Of a DNA stretch of 8,623 nt, positions 1-5,915 are shown in pieces. The position numbers were made by a program, and so were the translations under genes. Location of the stretch: assembly GCA_013151875.1 (NCBI GenBank), contig JAADHL010000253.1:1-8623 (forward strand). Reading direction: 5' to 3'. Source of the stretch: Deltaproteobacteria bacterium. GTDB lineage: Bacteria > Myxococcota_A > UBA9042 > DTJE01. Under the pieces are notes generated by a model, which saw only the letters and a list, made by a program, of their open reading frames with translations, had not been told where the DNA came from and ran no database searches. Position 1 is the stretch's first letter; every line of letters begins with the position of its first letter.

Positions 1-438
1 CAACAACTTGTCGCGGCGTGTCTGGCCGGCGCCGCCTTTTCCAACGCGCAGGTCGGTCTGGTTCACGCCATGGCGCACACCGTGGGCGCCAGGAACGGAA
101 TCCATCACGGCCTGGCCAACTCCATCTGCATGCCCCATGTGATCCGGTTCAACGGACCCATGTGTCACGATGCGTACAACGCCGTGTCGGTGGCTTTCGG
201 TCTTTCGCCGTCCAGGGACGCACAGGAAACCGCGGCAAGACTGGCCGACGCCCTCTTCGACTTTGCCGCCGCGGCGGGGCTTTCAACGTCCCTGAAGGCC
301 GAGGGAGTACCCGAAAACGCCCTGTCGGACCTCGCGGAGGCCACCCTGTCGGACGGCGCCATCGTGTACAACGGCAGACCCGCGTTCGACGTGGAAGAAC
401 TCAAGCCCATCTGGCGTGCGGCATGGGAAGGGAAGTAG
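1..438 (+). CDS. Iron-containing alcohol dehydrogenase, C-terminal part (cut by window start)
   Basis: This is the last 145 residues of an iron-dependent (group III) alcohol dehydrogenase, a cytoplasmic NAD(P)-dependent enzyme that interconverts alcohols and aldehydes or ketones. The reading frame is open from the first base, and the start lies outside the window. The visible part belongs to the all-helical metal-binding domain. The family signature GLVHAMAHTVGA lies at local residues 19-30 and HHGLAN at 35-40. His22 and His36 are 14 residues apart, the same spacing as the iron ligands His263 and His277 of E. coli FucO, and His26 matches FucO His267. The remaining iron ligands would lie in the missing part. 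The C-terminus, with YNGRP near the end, resembles the family's usual NPRP segment. The substrate cannot be told from this fragment. The gene is convergent with the phosphoesterase gene, 30 bases away, with no clear terminator between them. Confidence 0.9.
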   Translation, partial: QQLVAACLAGAAFSNAQVGLVHAMAHTVGARNGIHHGLANSICMPHVIRFNGPMCHDAYNAVSVAFGLSPSRDAQETAARLADALFDFAAAAGLSTSLKAEGVPENALSDLAEATLSDGAIVYNGRPAFDVEELKPIWRAAWEGK

Positions 439-468
439 CGCGGCGATTCGACCCGCAGCAGTTCGGCC

Positions 469-1797
469 TCAAGGAAGCGGCGGCGGTTCCTGGTACGGGA
501 TCTCCACACGATCGATCACGGTTTCATCGTCATCCAGGGCAAGGGCCTGCACCACCAGAAGGTCGCAGCCCGCATCGACCCTGAGCCGGTGGTGCTCGTA
601 GACCTCGGTCCATGGCTGTGGAAGCCCCACCTCCGGAGGCGGAAGGGGACAGCCGTGGTCCAGCGCGCCGCCGGCCCCACCCGCGATGAACAGATTCAGG
701 CCGTCCTTGACCCCATGGCCGTACCCGTGCATGTGGCCGTCGAAAATGGCGGTCACCCCATAGTCGACGGCGATGGGGACCAGGATTTCCCTGACCGATT
801 TCTCGCCCTGATAGACCGGATTATCGCAATGCCCCCACCCCACGCACCAGGGCGGCTCGTGTATGAACAGGAAGCGCCAGCGCGCCTCCCTGGCCGCTGG
901 GCTGGACAACTGTTCCTTCAGCCAGTTCACCATGGGCGTTTCCGACTGGAGCCAGTAGGCCACGTCCAGTTCAACGACCTCCAGGGCCGCGAACCACACG
1001 TTGCCCCAGCGGACCGAATAATAGACCTCCTTGGGGGGATCCGGGCTCGCCCCGGGGACCACGAAAGCATCGAAATAACTCTGTCCCCTCGCCTCGTGGT
1101 TGCCCAGTACCGCCCACAGGGGGACCCGGTGCAGAAGCGGGCGCAGTCCATTGAAGAATACGTCCCATTGCGCTTCCTCGGCCTGATTGACCAGGTCGCC
1201 CACCCCAACGGCCAGGTCCGTACCGTCCGCAAGGGCGGATGCGGCGATCTTCGGCATGGTGACCGTATTGATGTGACTGTCCGCGAACACCAACATGCGC
1301 ACCGGCCTCGGGTCGTCCGGCGCGGTCCTGAACTTCAGGTCCATGGTTTCCAGCCCAGCCCCTTCAACGGTCACCCGGTACGGCACCATCGTGTAGGGGG
1401 ACAGACCGGTCAGGGTGACCTCGTACTGTCCGTGCTTGTCCGGGAGGTCGCACGAAACCTTTTCCTCGGAATCGACCCAGTAATGAACGCAACCTTCATC
1501 CTTGAGGACATCCTGGGTCCGCCAGACAACGACGGCCGAATCCGAAAACACCGACTGGATGTACGGCCCCCTCAAAAACGTGGTGTCGGCCGCATCGTCC
1601 CACGGAACGCCGACCCAGGGGTCCACGCATTGCAAAGGACCGGTATCCGCCTCGACCTCTTCCGGCACATCGCCTGGGCCAGTGTCGGCCGTCGCGTCGA
1701 TCACATCCTCCGCTAAACGGTCCACGTCCGCGGAGCAGGCCACGAACGCAGCCAAAAAGGCGATCCCCGCCTCCCGCAATCGGATTCTTGCCGTCAT
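469..1797 (-). CDS. Secreted calcineurin-like metallophosphoesterase, predicted lipoprotein
   Basis: A 442-residue protein of the calcineurin-like (purple acid phosphatase-like) phosphoesterase fold, expected to hydrolyse phosphate mono- or diesters with a two-metal centre. All the metal-binding motifs are visible: ADSH (Asp173, His175), GD (Asp201), GNHE (Asn233, His234), His313 in FIHEPPW, and DGHMH (His355, His357). Residues 1-21 look like a lipoprotein signal, with a basic start, a hydrophobic core and AFVAC ending at Cys21; Phe at -3 is slightly atypical. An acidic Asp/Glu/Thr/Pro-rich linker follows to about residue 55. Residues 75-160 resemble the fibronectin-like domain found before the catalytic domain in purple acid phosphatases. 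Seven further cysteines, including a Cys-x5-Cys after FIHEPPW, fit an oxidising compartment. The start overlaps the plsB stop as ATGA and has a perfect AGGAGG four bases upstream (1802-1807), so translation is probably coupled to plsB. The substrate is unknown. Confidence 0.88.
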   Translation of the reverse strand: MTARIRLREAGIAFLAAFVACSADVDRLAEDVIDATADTGPGDVPEEVEADTGPLQCVDPWVGVPWDDAADTTFLRGPYIQSVFSDSAVVVWRTQDVLKDEGCVHYWVDSEEKVSCDLPDKHGQYEVTLTGLSPYTMVPYRVTVEGAGLETMDLKFRTAPDDPRPVRMLVFADSHINTVTMPKIAASALADGTDLAVGVGDLVNQAEEAQWDVFFNGLRPLLHRVPLWAVLGNHEARGQSYFDAFVVPGASPDPPKEVYYSVRWGNVWFAALEVVELDVAYWLQSETPMVNWLKEQLSSPAAREARWRFLFIHEPPWCVGWGHCDNPVYQGEKSVREILVPIAVDYGVTAIFDGHMHGYGHGVKDGLNLFIAGGAGGALDHGCPLPPPEVGLPQPWTEVYEHHRLRVDAGCDLLVVQALALDDDETVIDRVEIPYQEPPPLP

Positions 1798-4490
1798 CCC
1801 GCCTCCTCGCCTCCCAATATTTTCAGCATCGCCTCGGCAGCGGCCTTGATATCGAGGGATTCATCGTGTTTCATTTCCGCCTTCAGGTACTTGAGGGCAT
1901 TGCCGAACAGGACCGTCGAAATGGATTCGGCCAGGACCACGTCCCCCATCTCGTACATCTTGCGTCCAAGCCTGACAGCGGCCTTGATCACTTCCTTGTC
2001 AGAGCCGTATTCCCCACCCTGCAGCAACGTGCGCCCCAGGATCCGGTACGCCTCCACAAACGGTTTCACTATACCCGCAAAGTATTCAAGAGTCTCGAAA
2101 GCGTCACGACCGACCTTCACCTGAAAATCGTCCCCAAAAACGAGCCTCTCGTTCCTGAAACCGGCGAGCGTCACGCGGAACAGGTCCTCAAAGGAATGAT
2201 CTGCCCCGTAGATGAATTCGAACTTGAACACCCTGGAGAGGTCCTTGGTCAAGGCCGCAAGCACCGGGACCTCAACAGATTTGGCCGATGCCGCCATCAG
2301 CACAGCGTGCGCCATCAGCGATTCCCTGACGAAGAAGTGAATGAGTCCGCATTTGTAGTAATCCAGGGCGGCCCTGCCCTCGGGAAGGACCGAGGCCACC
2401 CAATCGTCACCGTATTCCCTGATTTTGATGCGTTTTTCCTTCAGGAAAATCCGCAGCACATCATCGACCTCGCGCTGCAGCGTCATGCCTATCGCCTCGG
2501 TGCGCACCTGATCGCTGGACGGCACCAGGCCCGCGACTGCATCCGCCTTCGGCACCAACCCCAGTTCGGTCAGAGGGTCCATAACCAGGTCGGACAGATT
2601 GGCCTTGCGCGCCACGAGATAGGCCACCAGGAAGCCCACCCTCTCCAGCAGGACCTCCCGTTCGATTCCCCGCTTGGGATGAGACAGGAGCGCAAAGGAA
2701 ACCAGGTGATGCGGGGTCACCACCAGACATTGGTTTATCCGGTGCACCAGGATATAGGACAACCTCCTCACGACCTCGCGAGGGACCTTGTCGCCCGTGG
2801 GAAGTGGAATCGTGATCCCCTGGGACCGAAGGAAGGAAACCAGACTGAGAGGTCTGTCGAATTCCACGTACACCTTGCCCCACCTGGACCCCAGGACTCC
2901 GGCGCTGCTGGCAAGGGTCATGGCGCTTTCACGCTGTTTTTCGCTGCCGGCCGTCTCGGCCTGATAGGATTTCTCCTCGATCACCTTTTCGTAGGTCACG
3001 GCCACCGGCATCAGGTTGGCGTCAGGCGCGGCTCCGGATGCGACCGCGTCCACGATCATGGCCAGCATCCCGTATTTCGGGGTCAGCGATTTGCCCGAAC
3101 GACTGCGGGTACCCTCGATAAAGAACTCGATCCAGTAGCCCTCCTTCAACAATTTGCGCACGTACTGGGCCAGCACGTTCTTGTAGAGGTTGTCCTGCTT
3201 GAAGGCGCGCCGTATGAAAAATGCCCCGCAGTGTCTGAAGATGGGCCCCATGGGCCAGAAAGAGAGGTTGTCGCCGGCCGCGATGTGGGGGACGATCAGG
3301 CCGTGCGTGTAGCAAAGCACCGACAGCAGGAGGTAATCGATGTGGCTGCGATGCGCCGGCACCATCACAATCGGCGCCTTGCGGGCCGCTTCCCTGATCC
3401 TGTCCAGCCCTTCGTCGTCAACCGCGATGCCTTGATATAATCGCTGGAAAAGCAACCCCAGGACGAATGCAAACCCCTCCAGCCACTTGAACCTGAAGTC
3501 GGCGGCCATGCGAATAAGCATGGCGCGCGCCCTTTGCATCTCCACCTCTTCCTTGACGCCCCGCTCCTCGGCGCTTTTGCGTATGTCCTCGATCATGGGT
3601 TGGGTGCGCATTATCTCGTCCACGACCCTGCGTGCGCCCTTCAGAGCAGGCCCTCGTATGGCCTTTGATTCCAGCAGGAATTCCTGGGCAAGGGCGAACT
3701 TCAGGCGCGCCGCCACCACGTCGTCGTTTTCGGCATCGACGTTCTTTTCCACGAAGTCGCGCAGATTGATGACCTTGCCCGTTCGGGCCCGCGCGCTCCG
3801 GAAGTTGAGAGCGAAGGCCACCAGCTTGCGCAACCTGCCGGGTGTCTGCGGATCGCCGAAAACCCAATCCATGACCGAGCGCCGGTAGGATTCGGGCTTT
3901 TTGTCCCACACCACCATCAGCGGGACCAGAATCAGGGGCCTTTCGAGATCCTTCTGAATCTCGATGAGGTCCCTGAGGTGGGACAGCCGCTCGTCGCCCC
4001 CCCACTGGATAAGTTTTCTGTTCCGCTTCAGCGAGACCAGGCATGGCCTCCCGGCATTCAGGGCGCGACGCATCATTTCGCGGTCGTCCAGACGGCGCCT
4101 CAGCAGCCCGAACATGCGGCGGAAAAGGTAGCCGAACACCTCCTTGACCGGACGAAACAGGATGAGGTTCAACCTGCTGCCGAAAAAGACCCTGGGCAAC
4201 GAAAACCGCAGAAAGGCATGGTTGAAATAGAGATAATCCAGGGTGCTGACCACCCTTGTGACGTAGACCGGAATTCCCCTGGCGCAGGCGTCCCTGATGG
4301 CCTTGACCTGCGAATCCTCGAACTTGACGGCGCCAAAGAACGTCCTGCCCAGCCACCTCAATATCGGACCAGGCCGCTCGACCATCGCGGAACGATTGAT
4401 CACCGCGGGATCGGCCAGGATCCGATCCGCCCGGTTCGATCGCTGCAGGTCGCGGTCCTCACCGTCGGCGGGCTGAGTTTTCTCTTCCAC
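1794..4490 (-). CDS. plsB: Glycerol-3-phosphate 1-O-acyltransferase PlsB
   Basis: A PlsB-type acyltransferase, which moves an acyl chain from acyl-CoA or acyl-ACP to position 1 of glycerol 3-phosphate, the first step of phospholipid synthesis, at the inner face of the cytoplasmic membrane. The four acyltransferase motifs are in order: HRSHID (catalytic His380 and Asp385), GAFFIRR (422-428), FIEGTRSRSGK (457-467) and LMPVAVTYEKV (493-503). The N-terminal segment around residues 86-101, with YLYFNHAFLRFSLP, is also PlsB-like. I chose the GTG at 4488-4490 (898 residues) because GGAG lies six bases upstream. An in-frame GTG at 4515-4517 would add nine residues but has no ribosome site; the frame is closed upstream at 4554-4556. 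The protein is longer than E. coli PlsB (about 807 residues), with most of the excess before the first motif. No promoter is clear. It is the first gene of a pair with the phosphoesterase. Confidence 0.93.
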   Translation of the reverse strand: MEEKTQPADGEDRDLQRSNRADRILADPAVINRSAMVERPGPILRWLGRTFFGAVKFEDSQVKAIRDACARGIPVYVTRVVSTLDYLYFNHAFLRFSLPRVFFGSRLNLILFRPVKEVFGYLFRRMFGLLRRRLDDREMMRRALNAGRPCLVSLKRNRKLIQWGGDERLSHLRDLIEIQKDLERPLILVPLMVVWDKKPESYRRSVMDWVFGDPQTPGRLRKLVAFALNFRSARARTGKVINLRDFVEKNVDAENDDVVAARLKFALAQEFLLESKAIRGPALKGARRVVDEIMRTQPMIEDIRKSAEERGVKEEVEMQRARAMLIRMAADFRFKWLEGFAFVLGLLFQRLYQGIAVDDEGLDRIREAARKAPIVMVPAHRSHIDYLLLSVLCYTHGLIVPHIAAGDNLSFWPMGPIFRHCGAFFIRRAFKQDNLYKNVLAQYVRKLLKEGYWIEFFIEGTRSRSGKSLTPKYGMLAMIVDAVASGAAPDANLMPVAVTYEKVIEEKSYQAETAGSEKQRESAMTLASSAGVLGSRWGKVYVEFDRPLSLVSFLRSQGITIPLPTGDKVPREVVRRLSYILVHRINQCLVVTPHHLVSFALLSHPKRGIEREVLLERVGFLVAYLVARKANLSDLVMDPLTELGLVPKADAVAGLVPSSDQVRTEAIGMTLQREVDDVLRIFLKEKRIKIREYGDDWVASVLPEGRAALDYYKCGLIHFFVRESLMAHAVLMAASAKSVEVPVLAALTKDLSRVFKFEFIYGADHSFEDLFRVTLAGFRNERLVFGDDFQVKVGRDAFETLEYFAGIVKPFVEAYRILGRTLLQGGEYGSDKEVIKAAVRLGRKMYEMGDVVLAESISTVLFGNALKYLKAEMKHDESLDIKAAAEAMLKILGGEEAG

Positions 4491-4496
4491 CGGGGT

Positions 4497-4500
4497 CTCC
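4497..4500 (-). promoter_or_regulatory. Ribosome binding site that decides the plsB start
   Basis: On the minus strand GGAG is followed by six bases (ACCCCG) and then GTG GAA GAG. The upstream in-frame GTG (4515-4517) is preceded by TCGGATTCCGG, which has no Shine-Dalgarno match. This favours the 898-residue product, though both starts remain possible because the first 40 or so residues are low-complexity and not conserved. Confidence 0.5.
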
Positions 4501-4585
4501 GAAGCCGTCAAATGCACCCGGAATCCGAAGAGATCGGTAGCATGAACACCGGCTTACGTCAAAAAATGGTGTCGATCAAATTCAC

Positions 4586-4614
4586 TTTAGGATAGACTAA
4601 ACTGTTCGTAATAT
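4586..4614 (+). promoter_or_regulatory. Possible sigma-70 promoter for the GGDEF-family gene
   Basis: In the AT-rich gap between the divergent plsB and GGDEF genes, TTTAGG (4586-4591) and TAATAT (4609-4614) are separated by 17 bases. The -35 box matches the consensus poorly (3 of 6). A transcript would start about 20 bases before the ATG. This is a weak prediction, supported mainly by the spacing and by the local drop in GC. Confidence 0.28.
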
Positions 4615-4639
4615 TGCCGCCCAGCTCAGGGGGTGTTTC

Positions 4640-5209
4640 ATGAGCAAGGAATCTCAGGAAGGGGCCTCGCAGGAAGGGACCTCGGTATTTCCCGTCATTC
4701 AGAATTCAGGCATCAGCCTGGAGGCCGAACGCGCGCGCAGGTTCGAGGCGCAGCTTTCGGTCATTCTCATCAACGTCGATGGGCTCGGCATGGTCAACGA
4801 CACCCTGGGCCGTGAGGGCGGGGACTACATCCTGTCCGAACTGGGTGAATTGATCCGCCAGCACATCCGCAAGATTGATGTCTTCGGACGCTGGGACACG
4901 GAGGATTTCATCGTGTTGACGGTGGACAGGAACCTCTATGGATCCGTGGCCCTGTCTGAAAAACTCAGAAGGACCGTCAGCGACAAGGTGTTCGCCTGGC
5001 AGGGCAACGAGATCCGCCTGACCGTCAGCATCGGCGTCGCCCGCGGCATCCCCAAGGGCCCCAAGGGCATTGACGCCCTCATGATGGCGGCGGGACGCGC
5101 GGTGATGCGGGCCAAGGTGGCGGGACGGAATCGGGTTGAGTTCACGGACAGCGCCTACCTCAGCACCCCCGCGCAGATGCCAGCCGTAACAAAGAAACCA
5201 CGGCCCTGA
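4640..5209 (+). CDS. Degenerate GGDEF-domain protein with intact c-di-GMP inhibitory site
   Basis: A 189-residue cytoplasmic protein made almost entirely of one GGDEF domain, the diguanylate cyclase fold, with no sensor domain and no membrane segment. Visible family features are a helix with EAERARRFEAQLSV (28-41), INVDGLGMVNDTLG (44-57, with Asp47, Asn53 and Asp54 kept), GGDYIL (60-65), LTVSIGVA (127-134) and a C-terminal AKVAGRNRV (158-166). The signature RYGGDEF is replaced by RWDTEDF (84-90): both glycines are lost and the acidic pair is swapped to Glu-Asp. RKID (77-80) lies exactly five residues before the motif, as does the RxxD inhibitory site in active cyclases such as PleD. I infer that it probably does not make c-di-GMP but could bind it, like other degenerate GGDEF receptors. 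A strong AGGGGGTG (4628-4635) sets the start. Its last 50 bases overlap the convergent thiE-like gene. Confidence 0.82.
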   Translation: MSKESQEGASQEGTSVFPVIQNSGISLEAERARRFEAQLSVILINVDGLGMVNDTLGREGGDYILSELGELIRQHIRKIDVFGRWDTEDFIVLTVDRNLYGSVALSEKLRRTVSDKVFAWQGNEIRLTVSIGVARGIPKGPKGIDALMMAAGRAVMRAKVAGRNRVEFTDSAYLSTPAQMPAVTKKPRP

Positions 5210-5810
5210 TCGGGTCTTTGGCCGTCAGTACCGAAGAGATCGCCGCCAGACCCGCAACGCGGGAGCCCTTGAGCAGGGGCGCGGTTTCGGAACTGATCCC
5301 ACCAATCGCGAACACTGGAATTCCGGCCTGGGCGACCGAGGCGCTGAGGGCATCCGGTCCCTGCGGTGGACCGTAAGCGCGCTTTTCAGGGGTGTCGAAC
5401 ACCGGACCGAATGTGGCGAAATCCGCCTCGCCCGGTTTCAGGCCCGCCAGTTCGGCGGCGGAGTGGGTCGATACGCCTATCATTCCTCCATACACCGACC
5501 TCAGCGAGCCCGCGGACATGCCGTTCGCCGGCAGATGGACCCCTGCGGCCCCCGCGGCAATGGCGACGTCCGCGCGGTCGTTGACCAGCACCGGCACCCC
5601 AAAAGGCTTCACGGCGCGGATCACGTCCCGCACCAGGGTCAGCAGTTCCGTCGAATCGAGGTCCTTTTCCCTGACCTGAACGGCCAGGGTGCGTCGAGGG
5701 AGCCCCTCGGCGATAAGACGCAACCTGTCGACAAGGCCCCTGCCGCCGCCGCACAAACGCCGGTTAGTCACCAGATAGAAACTGAATGGAACCGTATCTG
5801 CACGCGACAT
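5160..5810 (-). CDS. thiE: Thiamine phosphate synthase family protein (ThiE or thiazole tautomerase TenI)
   Basis: A 216-residue TIM-barrel protein of the ThiE/TenI family. ThiE joins the pyrimidine and thiazole halves to form thiamine phosphate; TenI isomerises the thiazole. Family motifs are FYLVTNRR (11-18), VQVREK (44-49), VLVNDRADVA (74-83), GVHLP (90-94), IGVSTHS (111-117), FATFGPVFDTPEK (131-143), VFAIGGIS (166-173) and GLAAISSVL (187-195). Residues matching the B. subtilis ThiE active site Arg59, Lys61, Asn92, Asp93 and Ser130 are present. However, the GQ[DE]D loop is replaced by PANG, so the second magnesium ligand (Asp112) aligns with Gly97, and Thr158 aligns with Glu142. His116, at the position of the TenI catalytic histidine, is present. 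The fold is certain; the exact reaction is not. The ATG has GAGGG just upstream. No other thi gene and no TPP riboswitch were seen nearby. It is divergent from trxB. Confidence 0.85.
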   Translation of the reverse strand: MSRADTVPFSFYLVTNRRLCGGGRGLVDRLRLIAEGLPRRTLAVQVREKDLDSTELLTLVRDVIRAVKPFGVPVLVNDRADVAIAAGAAGVHLPANGMSAGSLRSVYGGMIGVSTHSAAELAGLKPGEADFATFGPVFDTPEKRAYGPPQGPDALSASVAQAGIPVFAIGGISSETAPLLKGSRVAGLAAISSVLTAKDPIRAVVSLLRLASARGC

Positions 5811-5859
5811 TTTCCCTCACGCCACTTTGGCGAACCGACACCGCGCATCAAGGCCCGTC

Positions 5860-5890
5860 TTGCGCATGTCCGCAACGTGATTACTATAAT
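5860..5890 (+). promoter_or_regulatory. Sigma-70 promoter for trxB-nth
   Basis: A perfect TATAAT -10 box lies at 5885-5890. The best -35 candidate is TTGCGC (5860-5865) with a rather long 19-base spacer. Transcription would begin near 5897, giving a leader of about 20 bases before the trxB ATG, just enough to hold the ribosome site. The -10 is convincing by position and match; the -35 is weaker, so an activator may help. Confidence 0.55.
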
Positions 5891-5904
5891 CTGGTTGAAA
5901 TTTC

Positions 5905-5909
5905 GAGGG
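5905..5909 (+). promoter_or_regulatory. trxB: Ribosome binding site that decides the trxB start
   Basis: GAGGG sits directly against a first ATG (5910) but six bases before a second in-frame ATG (5916). The proper spacing selects the second, so the protein begins MRKVVIIG rather than MNMRKVVIIG. Confidence 0.6.
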
Positions 5910-5915
5910 ATGAAC

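Noticed and set aside
439..468. A possible bidirectional terminator between the alcohol dehydrogenase and phosphoesterase genes
   Set aside because: The 30 bases contain no convincing stem with T tracts on either side.
589..1716. A 375-codon plus-strand open frame opposite the phosphoesterase gene
   Set aside because: Its composition looks antisense and it has no motif, while the minus strand has the complete metal-binding motif set.
1788..3440. A 550-codon open frame on the plus strand opposite plsB
   Set aside because: The minus-strand frame holds all four acyltransferase motifs. The plus frame is His/Gln/Arg-rich with no recognisable domain, as expected of an antisense shadow in GC-rich DNA.
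4508..4543. An 11-residue mini-ORF (ATG at 4543, TGA at 4508-4510, minus strand) before plsB, as a possible leader peptide
   Set aside because: It has no ribosome binding site and no run of regulatory codons; it is too short to distinguish from chance.
4640..5209. Calling the GGDEF-family gene an active diguanylate cyclase
   Set aside because: Both glycines of GGDEF are replaced (Asp-Thr) and the acidic residues are changed, so activity is unlikely.
5463..5915. An N-terminal extension of TrxB to 460 residues
   Set aside because: The extension is the antisense of thiE, and the GAGGG site plus the usual family length place the start at 5916.
5811..5915. A possible TPP riboswitch before the thiE-like gene
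   Set aside because: The 105-base gap to trxB lacks the conserved THI-box sequence on the minus strand and also has to hold the trxB promoter.
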